NCBI RefSeq assembly: GCF_000504165.1
Contig: NZ_AYSE01000004.1
Coordinates: 620,001 to 684,000, forward strand
DNA from: Bacillus sp. FJAT-14578
Lineage (GTDB): Bacteria > Bacillota > Bacilli > Bacillales > Bacillaceae_H
DNA length: 64,000 nt
Direction of reading: 5' to 3'
The position numbers and the translations under genes were made by a program. Shown here piece after piece: positions 51,106 to 61,159 of this stretch (within the stretch, counting starts at the first letter, position 1; the number at the start of each line of letters is the position of its first letter). The notes under the pieces were generated by a model. The model did not search any database. It was not told the DNA's origin and worked only from the letters and a program-made list of their open reading frames with translations.

Positions 51106-52119
51106 CTAATCTTTTGATTTTGCTAGTAAGTAAAGAAAATAAGGACCTCCAATGGCAGAAACGACAATTCCGGTTGGAATTTCAGTAGGTTGGATAAGAA
51201 CACGTGCAAAAATATCCGCTACCAATAGGAGCAATCCACCAATGAGAGCCGATGTGGGAAGAAGAAATTGATATCTTGGCCCCACTAACCTACGTGCCAG
51301 GTGTGGCCCCATCAATCCTAAAAAGCCGATACTTCCTCCAACAGCCACACAGGAACCAGCTAATCCAACAGCCGCAGCCAATAGACTAAAGCGTTCCCAC
51401 TCTACCCGAGCCCCTAATCCCATGGCAATGGGCTCACCTAAATTCAATAGATTCAGGTCACGCGATTTATAAATGGCATATGGAATAAGGAACATTATCC
51501 ATGGAAGCAGTGCGAAAACGAACTTCCAATTTGTCCCCCAGATGCTGCCTGCAAGCCAAACGGCAGCATATTCAAACTTGCCTTGATCCATTCTTGTTGT
51601 TAGCACAATCATGGCAGCTGATATCCCTGATCCTACGGCGATTCCAACAAGCAGCAATCTAGTCGGAGAAATTCCGCGTCCCTTTTTATAAGCAAGAATA
51701 TAAATAAGTGCAGCAGTCACCCCCGCTCCTACTAAAGCTAGAATAGGCATGAATAGAACGGGTACATTCTGTTCATTGGAGAAGAATGAGATAAATAGTA
51801 CCACAGCCAATCCCGCTCCTGCGTTAATGCCAAGTATTCCGGGGTCAGCCAAACTATTTCGCGAAACTCCTTGGAGGATAGCCCCCGATACGGCGAGACC
51901 CGCTCCCGCTAATATGGCAATCAGAATTCGTGGAAGGCGGAAATCAAAAAGAATCAGATTCTGCTTTTCTGTTCCTTCACCCAGTAATGTTTTGATGACA
52001 TCCACCGGGGAAAGACGGGAAAATCCCGTATTCATGCTCATGATAAAAGCAATGATAATAAATAAACCTAATATCAGCATAATCATAACAGGATTCAACT
52101 TTTTTCTTTGCTCCATCAT
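51106..52119 (-). CDS. Iron-siderophore ABC transporter permease (FecCD family)
   Basis: This 337-residue membrane protein has about nine to ten helices and the FecCD signatures RLPRILIAILAGAGLAVSGAILQG, NSLADPGILGINAGA and FLGLMGPHLARRLVGPRYQFLLPTSALIGGLLLLVAD (in parts). It pairs with the upstream permease to form the channel. Its start overlaps the stop of that gene by four bases (ATGA), indicating coupling. Confidence 0.95.
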   Translation of the reverse strand: MMEQRKKLNPVMIMLILGLFIIIAFIMSMNTGFSRLSPVDVIKTLLGEGTEKQNLILFDFRLPRILIAILAGAGLAVSGAILQGVSRNSLADPGILGINAGAGLAVVLFISFFSNEQNVPVLFMPILALVGAGVTAALIYILAYKKGRGISPTRLLLVGIAVGSGISAAMIVLTTRMDQGKFEYAAVWLAGSIWGTNWKFVFALLPWIMFLIPYAIYKSRDLNLLNLGEPIAMGLGARVEWERFSLLAAAVGLAGSCVAVGGSIGFLGLMGPHLARRLVGPRYQFLLPTSALIGGLLLLVADIFARVLIQPTEIPTGIVVSAIGGPYFLYLLAKSKD

Positions 52120-53150
52120 GATTCACGCCTTTCTTTACGAGCTAAATAAAGAAAGAACGGCACACCGATTAAAGCAGTAATGGCACCAACTGGCGTTTCA
52201 TAGGGAGAATTAATCATTCGTGCCCCTATATCCGCTAAAACGAGCAGTAATCCACCCAATAGGGCAGAACAGGGAATGACCCATCGATAATCTACCCCAA
52301 CGAGAAAACGGGCAATATGCGGCACAACAAGTCCAATGAAACCAATGGGGCCTACGGTCGCTACCGCTGTTCCCGCAAGAATCAATACAATGACGGAACC
52401 GATTACTTGGATTCCCTTTGTTTTTTGCCCCAATCCCATTGCAATGTCTTGGCCTAAATTAAGGACGGTGATCGAGCGTGATATCATAAGGGCTCCAATG
52501 ATTCCACCCATGACCCATGGCGCAATCCATTTGATTTGCGTCCATTTGATTCCCGCAATCCCTCCGGCATACCAAAACGCTACATCTTGTGAGATGTGAT
52601 AATAAATAGCAATACCTGCACTCAATGAGCTGAGCAGCGCGGATACAGCGGTCCCTGCCAGAACGAGGCGGATTGGGTTCACTTCACCCTGAGTTGAACC
52701 GATTCCATGTACAACGACTACACTGAGAGCCGCCCCGACAAAAGAAAACAAAATAACATAATGGTAGGAAAGCCCTGGAAAAAAGGCGAATATTACTGCC
52801 AAGGCAAAAGCTGCACCGGCATTAATCCCCATCAAGCTTGGACTAGCCAGCGGATTACGTGTCATGCCCTGCATAATCGCCCCCGCTACCGCGAAGCAGC
52901 TGCCAACCATTGCACCTGCTAAAGCACGCGGCAACCGAATGCTTTGGATAATTTGATGTTGAGTCAAATCCGGATTAAAATGAAAAATGGCTTCCCATAC
53001 CGTGCGATAATTGATATCTGTTGCCCCTATCAAGATAGATTCGATCAAACCTGCAATAAGAGTCACAGCACTCACAATAAGGACCATAGCGGCAAAAAAT
53101 GGGCGATTTTTTATTTTGTTTTCTTGCTGTACTTGAACATCCGTTAACAT
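52116..53150 (-). CDS. Iron-siderophore ABC transporter permease (FecCD family)
   Basis: This 344-residue permease, first gene of the importer operon, shows RLPRALAGAMVGSCFAVAGAIMQGMTRNPLASPSLMGINAG (in parts) and GFIGLVVPHIARFLVGVDYRWVIPCSALLGG. The ATG at 53150 has GGAGGGAG just before it; the longer frame from 53192 would run through a Fur box and is rejected. No ATPase gene follows, so the operon must borrow an ATPase such as FhuC/YusV encoded elsewhere, as YfiZ-YfhA do in Bacillus subtilis. Confidence 0.95.
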   Translation of the reverse strand: MLTDVQVQQENKIKNRPFFAAMVLIVSAVTLIAGLIESILIGATDINYRTVWEAIFHFNPDLTQHQIIQSIRLPRALAGAMVGSCFAVAGAIMQGMTRNPLASPSLMGINAGAAFALAVIFAFFPGLSYHYVILFSFVGAALSVVVVHGIGSTQGEVNPIRLVLAGTAVSALLSSLSAGIAIYYHISQDVAFWYAGGIAGIKWTQIKWIAPWVMGGIIGALMISRSITVLNLGQDIAMGLGQKTKGIQVIGSVIVLILAGTAVATVGPIGFIGLVVPHIARFLVGVDYRWVIPCSALLGGLLLVLADIGARMINSPYETPVGAITALIGVPFFLYLARKERRES

Positions 53151-53176
53151 CTTCTCCCTCCACTGTATAATGTTGT

Positions 53177-53191
53177 TGATAATCATTATCA
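53177..53191 (-). promoter_or_regulatory. Fur box (proximal)
   Basis: TGATAATCATTATCA is a perfect 7-1-7 Fur box. It lies 27 bases upstream of the first permease start codon. Confidence 0.92.
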
Positions 53192-53203
53192 AGTTAATTT
53201 CAA

Positions 53204-53232
53204 GAAAAAGACTTCACAAACATGAAGTCTTT
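53204..53232 (-). terminator. Terminator-like hairpin between two Fur boxes
   Basis: AAAGACTTC pairs with GAAGTCTTT around a short loop, followed on the minus strand by TTTTTC. It lies between the two Fur boxes, in what may be the 5' leader of the importer operon or the end of an upstream transcript. Confidence 0.55.
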
Positions 53233-53237
53233 GATGT

Positions 53238-53252
53238 TGATAATCATTATCA
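53238..53252 (-). promoter_or_regulatory. Fur box (distal)
   Basis: TGATAATCATTATCA again, identical to the proximal box and 61 bases away. Iron-loaded Fur would repress the importer. Confidence 0.9.
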
Positions 53253-53506
53253 CTTTATTACTTTGCTATAATAGACCATGATTTTGAAAACGTCAATACG
53301 CATCTTCTTCAATTTTCATAATATTCCGTTCGAATCATCTTGCTATTTCTGCACTAGCATCGAACCAACCGATATACAACTGGCATTTTTTAATTTAAAT
53401 TTTTTTGTAACCTTTCGTAGTTTTTAGTTATCTTTTGTAGTTCTTACTGTAAAGTAAAATCACATTAAATTTAATTCACCTATAGCACATGAGAAGAGGC
53501 TGAATA

Positions 53507-54448
53507 ATGAAACACAAATGGATGATTTCATTGATTTTTATGAGTTGTATTATCCTCTTAATCGTCTTTCTTAAGGCAAATGAAAAGCCTAAAGTTGTGG
53601 TTGTTTTACAAGAATTAAACACTGATCATTCGAAAATCGTTAAAGCAGGTATAGAAAAGGGATTTGCTGATTTTGATATAGACGGGAAAGTAATGGCACC
53701 TAATTTACATGGTCCAGCTTCAAAACAGGTTACGATGTTAAAAGATGTTCTAAAGCAAAAACCAGATGCACTAATTGTCACTCCAACCCAATCATCGGCT
53801 ACTATTTCCGTATTCAAGGAATATCAAGAAAGAAGTATCCCCGTGTTAATGTTGAATCAAGACGCTCGCTGGACAAATCAAACTACTTTTATCGGGACGG
53901 ATCATTTGAAATTAGGAAAAATAGCAGGAGAGGTATTATCTTCCACTCTGCAGCCAGGGGATCAAGTAGCCTTTATTTTTGATTCACAAGACCATTCATT
54001 TGAGAATGATTGGATTAAAGGAGCGAAAGAAAATCTGGATAATATTGGGATAGAGATTATTACTAGAGATCAAGCGTATGATCAATCTGGCAATGTGAAA
54101 TCAGTAATAAGTAACATTTTGCAGACTTATCCTAGCATTAAAGGGATGTTTGTCACAAATGACAGTATAGCTTTAAATACACTAAAAGTAATAGAGGAAA
54201 AAGAATTAAAGATTCCTGTTATTGGGACGTACGAAAACTGGGAAATGCTGAAAGCTGTTGAAGAAGAGAAGTTGAGTGTTGCCCTATCCCAGAATCCTTA
54301 TGATACGGGATACCTAAGTGTAGAACAAGCATTAAAAGCCATTAAGGGAGAACACGTAGAAAAAAGGATTGATAGTGGAGTTGACCTCATTACAAAAGAT
54401 AACGCAAAAGCAAACATAGACTTTTATGCAAAAATAGTATTTAAATGA
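53507..54448 (+). CDS. Sugar-binding periplasmic-type protein (RbsB/Peripla_BP_4 family), orphan
   Basis: This 313-residue protein has an N-terminal hydrophobic anchor without lipobox (WMISLIFMSCIILLIVFL) and a two-lobe binding-protein fold: VVVLQELNTDHSKIVKAGIEKG, PDALIVTPTQSSATISVFKEY, VLMLNQDARW, FIGTDHLKLGKIAGEVL and MFVTNDSIALNTLKVI. No transporter genes are next to it. Uncleaved anchored proteins of this type often serve as extracellular sensors for a histidine kinase, but none is in the window. AGAAGAGG precedes the ATG. Confidence 0.85.
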   Translation: MKHKWMISLIFMSCIILLIVFLKANEKPKVVVVLQELNTDHSKIVKAGIEKGFADFDIDGKVMAPNLHGPASKQVTMLKDVLKQKPDALIVTPTQSSATISVFKEYQERSIPVLMLNQDARWTNQTTFIGTDHLKLGKIAGEVLSSTLQPGDQVAFIFDSQDHSFENDWIKGAKENLDNIGIEIITRDQAYDQSGNVKSVISNILQTYPSIKGMFVTNDSIALNTLKVIEEKELKIPVIGTYENWEMLKAVEEEKLSVALSQNPYDTGYLSVEQALKAIKGEHVEKRIDSGVDLITKDNAKANIDFYAKIVFK

Positions 54449-54598
54449 AAGGCTGCTGCAAAACCTTGAAGATTTAATTAAATATTTGCTTACGATTGAA
54501 TAAAGGCTCTCATGCAAGCTTTAACCGGCCCGAGTTTATAATTAGGAGATTAAGTGTAACAGGCAGCGGGCCGTACACCCTTCTTCTAATTGCCCCGC

Positions 54599-54788
54599 TT
54601 AATGCAAAATTTTCCCCATCGCTCCAATGGTAAGAATGTTCATCTGGAGTTCTGTTTGCCATTTTGAATAGTGTTCAATCGGATAAACAAAAACCGCTTT
54701 TTCCAGACCGCCATGATGTTGTAAGTCCGTTTGTCCACCCCCCTGTTACATTTGTTTTATTGACCCAAACAGGACCTTTTGCTGGTTC
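54599..54788 (-). pseudogene. Decayed MOSC-domain protein gene (YflK/YiiM-like)
   Basis: On the minus strand one frame reads GPVWVNKTNVTGGWTNGL and, after a frameshift, another reads LEKAVFVYPIEHYSKWQTEL then ILTIGAMGKILH and a stop. These match the conserved core of MOSC proteins (DKAVCVYPYEHYPYWE..., GAFGENLT). No start and no C-terminal half are left. It fills most of the 400-base gap after the sugar-binding protein gene. Confidence 0.65.
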
Positions 54789-54801
54789 TTAAAAAATTCT
54801 G

Positions 54802-54830
54802 CTCGCCTTTTAAAAGACGAGCTAAAAAAT
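54802..54830 (-). terminator. Terminator of the CBO0543-family gene
   Basis: GCTCGTCTTTT pairs with AAAAGGCGAGC on the minus strand, followed by AGAATTTTTT. Confidence 0.65.
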
Positions 54831-54850
54831 GGCAGTATAAATTAATTATA

Positions 54851-55363
54851 TTAATTCAACTCATGTACGTTTACATCAAATAACTTTAAAAAGAAAATGA
54901 TAATGATAATAGACAATCCCCATGCCAATAATGGACGTTTATGATGAATAAGCAACATAACAAAAATAATAATGTCAAATAAGAATGACCACCATATATT
55001 CCAGCCATTATAATGATCTATAAGCCCGAAAACATGAATATTAACAAGTTCCCATAGAACATATAGAATCACCCAAAATAAAATATAGAAAATCTGGTTA
55101 ATTTTCTTTTTAGGAAAGTGAAATAAGTATATAATAACCGTTACCGGGTATACCGTTATCATAATCCATAAATTAGATAATGTATGATTAGAAAAAATCC
55201 AATCTTTGTTATACTTCCACATTGGGTCATTATACGTTAACAGATTATATAGTAAATCCCCAATAATAAAATATAGAATAGTTGGATAATATTTTTCTAA
55301 GTTTCTCCAGTCCCCAAATCTCCATCCAATAAGTAGAAATATCAGCCCAAAAACAACATTCAT
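54851..55363 (-). CDS. CBO0543 family membrane protein
   Basis: This 170-residue protein has five to six membrane helices and the pattern of the CBO0543 family found in spore-forming Firmicutes: RFGDWRNLEKYYPTILYFIIGDLLYN, YNKDWIFSNHTL, YPVTVIIYLFHFP, LWELVNIHVFGLIDHYNGWNIWWS (in parts). The ATG at 55363 is preferred to a TTG at 55372 that overlaps AAGGGTC. Function is unknown. A cre-like palindrome lies about 80 bases upstream. Confidence 0.85.
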   Translation of the reverse strand: MNVVFGLIFLLIGWRFGDWRNLEKYYPTILYFIIGDLLYNLLTYNDPMWKYNKDWIFSNHTLSNLWIMITVYPVTVIIYLFHFPKKKINQIFYILFWVILYVLWELVNIHVFGLIDHYNGWNIWWSFLFDIIIFVMLLIHHKRPLLAWGLSIIIIIFFLKLFDVNVHELN

Positions 55364-55441
55364 TACAACCAAGACCCTTCCAATTTTGTATGTATGCTCC
55401 TATATAAAAGCACTATCGCTTCTGGAATAAATTATAACAAA

Positions 55442-55457
55442 TGGAAAGCGCTTTCCA
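55442..55457. promoter_or_regulatory. Cre-like palindrome (possible CcpA site)
   Basis: TGGAAAGCGCTTTCCA is a perfect 16-base palindrome. Its inner 14 bases differ from a symmetrical catabolite-responsive element (TGAAAGCGCTTTCA) only at the two ends. It lies upstream of the CBO0543 gene. Confidence 0.5.
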
Positions 55458-55555
55458 GTTAAATTTTTAGGGATTGGAAAATTATTGTCACATTTTTATA
55501 GTTTATGGTTACTCTGTAGTATGTTTTAAATAAATAGTATCCATCATGTAGCGAA

Positions 55556-55597
55556 GAGGAAAGTGGACATACGTAACATGTCCACTTTCCTTTTTTC
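55556..55597 (+). terminator. Strong terminator without an upstream plus-strand gene
   Basis: AGGAAAGTGGACAT pairs with ATGTCCACTTTCCT and TTTTT follows. No plus-strand gene precedes it. On the minus strand downstream of 55740 a basic 39-codon frame (RDKKRKKKRNFVKDYLKNKL to a stop at about 55602) lacks a start codon and is not called. Confidence 0.65.
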
Positions 55598-55793
55598 TAT
55601 TATGCTGATGTTTTATAGTTAGGTCCAGGTTCTTTGGTAGGTTTCGGCTTCCAATTTTTCAATTTGTTTTTCAAGTAGTCCTTCACAAAATTACGTTTCT
55701 TTTTTCGCTTTTTGTCACGATTTTTCGTGGAAAGTCACCTTTCTTACGTTATTGGAGTGAGCCAGTCTATTTTTTCTCAAGGTAAAATCGGTT

Positions 55794-56138
55794 TTACCCT
55801 TCTTGGCTTATTTGGGTATGGTATGAATAATACAGCTTAAAGAAGGTAACCGCTGTCTGGGCATTTTTTATGTTAAGTTTTCTGCATAAAACAGCAAGCG
55901 TCAATAGCTTACAATCCACAGGTTTTTGATCGTTCGTAGCAAGAGTATAATAAATGAGAGTGTTGACGACGGGTTGTGGCAGCTTCATTTCCCTCAACTT
56001 ACGGAGAAGACTTGAATGAGAACGAAGGGATGGGGTGTATTCCTGAGCTTCTTTCAAAACTTCCTCTGTTGTACATGCTTCTAAATACCGTACTAGTTTC
56101 CTCTCCTTTTCTTCAAGAATGTTGGAATCATCACGCAT
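55794..56138 (-). CDS. DnaB/DnaD-domain-like small protein, function uncertain
   Basis: This 114-residue protein is fully helical. The stretch LPQPVVNTLIYYTLATNDQK (about residues 52-71) resembles the C-terminal module of the replication initiation proteins DnaB and DnaD of Bacillus, in which ssDNA binding resides, but the rest of such proteins is absent. AAAGGAAA precedes the ATG. It might be a stand-alone domain protein or a remnant; there is no replication gene near it. Confidence 0.5.
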   Translation of the reverse strand: MRDDSNILEEKERKLVRYLEACTTEEVLKEAQEYTPSLRSHSSLLRKLREMKLPQPVVNTLIYYTLATNDQKPVDCKLLTLAVLCRKLNIKNAQTAVTFFKLYYSYHTQISQEG

Positions 56139-56230
56139 TTCCTTTTCTCCTTTCTATTACTGTTCCCAATCGATATCGTCAATTTTGAACAGAGTCTACC
56201 AAAATGTTGGTTTCTCTTGGTCGTTATACT

Positions 56231-56326
56231 CTATTTAAATAATAGGTTAAAAGCGTGGGTAATCAGCCATAAAATAGTAGAAATACCCACGAGATATGTA
56301 CCTACGTAGAGTAAAACCTCCATCAT
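56231..56326 (-). CDS. Very small membrane protein (31 aa)
   Basis: A strong GAGGAGGGATT lies before ATG-ATG at 56326/56323. The product starts MMEVLLYVGTYLVGISTILW, has one membrane helix and ends HAFNLLFK. The good translation signal and hydrophobic design argue for a real gene, similar in style to small toxins or membrane peptides of Bacillus. The family is unknown. Confidence 0.5.
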   Translation of the reverse strand: MMEVLLYVGTYLVGISTILWLITHAFNLLFK

Positions 56327-56636
56327 AATCCCTCCTCACCCATTTTGTTCCCCTTTTTCTTATAGGGGGGCATATTACTGTAAAAAAGGAGTTAGTGTAA
56401 ACAAGAGACAATACCATCCTATTATTTTTTAGTTGCTTTCCTAGGCATTTAATTAAAGCAGATTTTCAACTCCCTTCTTTCAAAGATAAAGTCATTATAA
56501 ACAAGCTATTGTTAAAAAAATGTCGATTAAACCAATATTCACCTAATTTTAAATGAACTGTTAACTTCTCTTAATAAAAGAAAAAATTTTTTCATTTGCT
56601 TCCTCATGTGTTTGTTGAAGAAAAACGACCGTAAAA

Positions 56637-56662
56637 AAACCTCTCCTGATACAAGAGAGGTT
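56637..56662 (-). terminator. Terminator of the dienelactone hydrolase-like gene
   Basis: AAACCTCTC pairs with GAGAGGTTT; on the minus strand the right arm runs into TTTTTTT. The 56327-56636 stretch before it holds no gene. Confidence 0.7.
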
Positions 56663-56716
56663 TACATAGAACCCATTTCAATGTTTAGATTACCATAACA
56701 GGTGTTAGAGGAAATT

Positions 56717-57313
56717 CTAATTTAAATGATCTTGTAGAAATTCATCTATACATTGTAATGCTTTAACGGCGGATACTTCATGATAATTTTGAGAAAAAGA
56801 ATCTATAAATCCATGTACTCCAGGAAAACTCTTAAGTTTCAAATCTCTATATTCCTTTTTCTTTAATGTTTCAACTAGAGTATGTACATCAAATGCTTTT
56901 TCCTCAGTTGGGAAAATTAGAAGTGTCGGACATGCAGGCTCAATATCTGTATGATTTCGAATTCGCGATCCATAACAACCTATCACGAAGTCACACATTT
57001 TATTTTCACTACATAACCATGCGATTGTTGCCCCAACACTAAATCCGACTACTCCAACTCTCTGATATTGTTGTTTCAGCTCAGCTATGGCCTGATTAAC
57101 TTGTTGTACTCCATACTCAAAACCGATATTTTGAACGAAATTTTGATAAGCAAGTGCTTCCTCAGCGTACTTATAAGGGGGTTCTTTATGCAATAAATCG
57201 GGACAAATTACATTTATTCCTAGCAACGATAACCTTTTTTGCATATATTTCATATGTTCATTAACTCCATATATTTCATGAGCTAACACAATAGCCACAT
57301 CTTGTTTCTCCAT
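56717..57313 (-). CDS. Dienelactone hydrolase family alpha/beta hydrolase
   Basis: This 198-residue protein has an alpha/beta hydrolase fold: AIVLAHEIYGVNEHMKYM (oxyanion region), ICPDLLH, the nucleophile elbow VVGFSVGATIAW (Ser where classical dienelactone hydrolases have Cys), LLIFPTEEKAFD and PGVHGFID with the catalytic His. The ATG at 57313 follows GGGAGG; a longer frame to 57460 has no matching start site. It is on the same strand as the DoxX-like gene 180 bases upstream and may share a transcript. Confidence 0.85.
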   Translation of the reverse strand: MEKQDVAIVLAHEIYGVNEHMKYMQKRLSLLGINVICPDLLHKEPPYKYAEEALAYQNFVQNIGFEYGVQQVNQAIAELKQQYQRVGVVGFSVGATIAWLCSENKMCDFVIGCYGSRIRNHTDIEPACPTLLIFPTEEKAFDVHTLVETLKKKEYRDLKLKSFPGVHGFIDSFSQNYHEVSAVKALQCIDEFLQDHLN

Positions 57314-57493
57314 CCCGGTCCTCCCTATTAAGTCAATTTGTATTTTTTCTGCCCACCTCCATAAAACAAAGGCTAATTCCCTAATGTATATCCAATTATT
57401 TCTAGTTAGCATAAACGTTCTATCTGTACTGAAAAACACCTTAGATTCTATTAAATTCAAGACTTCTCGAATGCAACATAATTATCGCTAGGT

Positions 57494-57844
57494 TTAAGAA
57501 AACAACTTCAAGTTCCAGATAATCATAACCATAGACAAAATCAAACAGATTGTTGCAGGAATAATCATCACAATAGGTTGGCGAGCCCGAAAAATATGGG
57601 CATGTATGGCCCCCATCAGGAGAATTATAAATAATACTCCTGATCCAAAAACCAAGTATTGATTCCAGATACCACCGATCATTCCTATGGCTCCAATGAT
57701 TTCAATAAGACCAATTACAGACATGAACCACAATGGATATTGGTAGTGCTGCCAATGTTCAACCTGAAACGGTACACGGAAAAGTTTTATGAATCCTCCT
57801 ACTAAAATAAAAACTGCTAAAATCACTTGCATAATAGTTATCAT
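57494..57844 (-). CDS. DoxX-like family membrane protein
   Basis: This 116-residue protein has four membrane helices and the DoxX-like pattern (FILVGGFIKLFRVPFQVEHWQHYQYPLWFMSVIGLIEIIGAIGMI in parts). The ATG at 57844 follows AAGGAG by eight bases; a GTG at 57853 overlaps that site. It is a different subgroup from the DoxX gene at 3296. Function unknown. Confidence 0.85.
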   Translation of the reverse strand: MITIMQVILAVFILVGGFIKLFRVPFQVEHWQHYQYPLWFMSVIGLIEIIGAIGMIGGIWNQYLVFGSGVLFIILLMGAIHAHIFRARQPIVMIIPATICLILSMVMIIWNLKLFS

Positions 57845-58125
57845 CCAGCTCACTCCTTGTAAAGATTTTGTTTAGAGGCATTTTTCCCCATAATCAACTG
57901 GATATATATTACATATTCTATCATTAAATGAAAAATTATTAAGTTTAAATTATGTATAAAATGAACACAAACACCCCCTTTCCACCCAAGGGAGTTCACG
58001 TATCACAATTTATCGCTTATACAACTTTTTACACCTTGTTAAGGAATCAACGTTTTCGGTCTCTGAAAAAGCTTAGTAACTGCATAAAAAGGAGGAATTT
58101 ATGCAATCCTTCTTCCATCAAAACA

Positions 58126-58152
58126 ACAAAAAGGCCACCAATCAGTGACCTT
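58126..58152 (-). terminator. Probable terminator of gdhA
   Basis: AAAGGCCAC pairs with GTGACCTTT; on the minus strand TTTTTGTTG follows. It lies beyond repeat copy C. Between 57845 and this point no gene is seen. Confidence 0.6.
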
Positions 58153-58209
58153 TCGTCGTTTTATAGTACTCTATCTTTTTTCTATTACCATCATAACTAG
58201 ATACTATAT

Positions 58210-59764
<1,555 letters not shown>

Positions 59765-59899
59765 CTAATATATTTTAAAGTTCGGAAAATTTCCTTTTCT
59801 TAAATGTGTTTTCATTTTATAATTTTATAATTGATAGTTCCAATATTAATTTCCGATGAAATCAATGCATTAAACGCATTAAAATGGAGTGGTTAAAAA

Positions 59900-60811
59900 A
59901 TGGAGACGAGGCAAATTAAATATTTTCTGGAAGTTGCCAAAAGAGAGCATGTAACAGAGGCGGCAGATGCCTTGCATGTTGCCCAATCTTCCGTTAGCAG
60001 ACAAATTTTCAATTTAGAAAACGAATTAGGCGTAGAACTTTTTATACGTGAGGGAAGAAGCGTCAAGTTAACCCCACTAGGCAGAATTTTTTTTGACCGG
60101 ATGAAACAAGTGTGGAATTTGATGGAGGATGCAAAGAGGGAAGTAGAAGAATATTTAAATCCTGAAAAAGGGACCGTTCGAATTGCATTCCCTATTAGCA
60201 TGGCGGCTCATACATTGCCTTCCATCATTTATTCTTTTCGCACTCGGTACCCAGAAGCTAAATTTCAAATGAGCAATGCACTTTATTATGATTTAATAGA
60301 TGGTGTTGTAAATGGTGAATTTAATTTGGCCATGATTGCACCCATGCCCAATCCGGAAAAAGAGAAAAAAATTAAAGGAGCTACCTTGTTCACAGAAAAT
60401 ATAGTGGCCCTCATCCCTCTTCATCATCCATTAGCTGATCAGAAATCGATTAGGTTACGGAAGTTAAAGGATGACCCATTCTGTGTCCTTCCTGAAGGGT
60501 TTATATTTCGTGAACAAGTTGTTCAAGCATGTAATGATGCAGGTTTTTCACCACAAATTGCATTCGAAGGGAAAGATATTGATGCATTAAAAGGGTTAGT
60601 CTCTGCAGGCTTAGGTGTAGCATTGATGCCAGAGATGACATTGATAGATAACACACCTCGGTCCACCGTCATGATTCCAATATCAGATGCGAGTCTCACA
60701 AGAACAGTCGGTGTCATCTACCCGACCCAACGTGAACTGCTCCCAACCGAAGCCTTGTTTTATGATTTCCTGCTTGAAACTTATGAAAGATTAAATGAGT
60801 TTAGAAAGTAA
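59900..60811 (+). CDS. LysR family regulator, GltC-like
   Basis: This 303-residue regulator has an N-terminal winged helix (RQIKYFLEVAKREHVTEAADALHVAQSSVSRQI in parts; about residues 4-60) and a LysR effector domain. It is close to GltC of Bacillus subtilis along its length (VRIAFPISMAAHTLP, FTENIVALIPLHHPLA, GKDIDALKGLVSAGLGVALMPE). GltC activates glutamate synthase genes; here the divergent neighbour is gdhA, so it probably controls ammonia assimilation by that route. GGAGTGG precedes the ATG. Confidence 0.9.
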   Translation: METRQIKYFLEVAKREHVTEAADALHVAQSSVSRQIFNLENELGVELFIREGRSVKLTPLGRIFFDRMKQVWNLMEDAKREVEEYLNPEKGTVRIAFPISMAAHTLPSIIYSFRTRYPEAKFQMSNALYYDLIDGVVNGEFNLAMIAPMPNPEKEKKIKGATLFTENIVALIPLHHPLADQKSIRLRKLKDDPFCVLPEGFIFREQVVQACNDAGFSPQIAFEGKDIDALKGLVSAGLGVALMPEMTLIDNTPRSTVMIPISDASLTRTVGVIYPTQRELLPTEALFYDFLLETYERLNEFRK

Positions 60812-60820
60812 AACCTTGTC

Positions 60821-60870
60821 TTCTTTCACTAACCTGCCCCGTAAGCATAATAAAAAGCTCTAATCATATA
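60821..60870. repeat. Dispersed intergenic repeat R4 (partial)
   Basis: TTCTTTCACTAACCTGCCCC, GTAAGCATAATAAAAAGC: the left part of the repeat family, 10 bases after the GltC-like gene. Confidence 0.5.
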
Positions 60871-60918
60871 AATTGTTGCCTAGGGAAAAATCTCAAATCA
60901 ACTAAGGTCTTTACTGAT

Positions 60919-61059
60919 TTACATTTCGTTTACATATTCAGCGAATGGAATCTGGAGTAAATCGTTAAGTTTTCTACCTTTTGATATAGCGTTTTTTTTG
61001 TGAAGAACCATCATTATATTGTAATCTTCGACAGTGGATCGTGGGATTTTAGCGAAGAG
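60919..61059 (-). pseudogene. Short gene remnant, family unknown
   Basis: A 46-codon frame without start codon reads PRSTVEDYNIMMVLHKKNAI then KGRKLNDLLQIPFAEYVNEM and a stop. It looks like the C-terminus of a helical protein but I cannot name it. It fills part of the 60812-61159 gap. Confidence 0.3.
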
Positions 61060-61159
61060 CTAATGGTGTGTTCCTTCGGGCGTGTTCAAAAATAAAAGAT
61101 TTTCTTTTTGCTAAAATAGAAAGTATAATAGAAACATCTAAGAGAAAAGGAAATAAGTA

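Noticed and set aside
53151-53192. Upstream extension of the first FecCD permease to an ATG at 53192
   Set aside because: The extension would translate the proximal Fur box; the ATG at 53150 has a much better ribosome binding site.
55602-55730. A basic 39-codon minus-strand frame (RDKKRKKKRNFVKDYLKNKL...)
   Set aside because: The composition looks protein-like, but there is no usable start codon between the upstream stop and the conserved-looking part; it could be the end of a broken gene.
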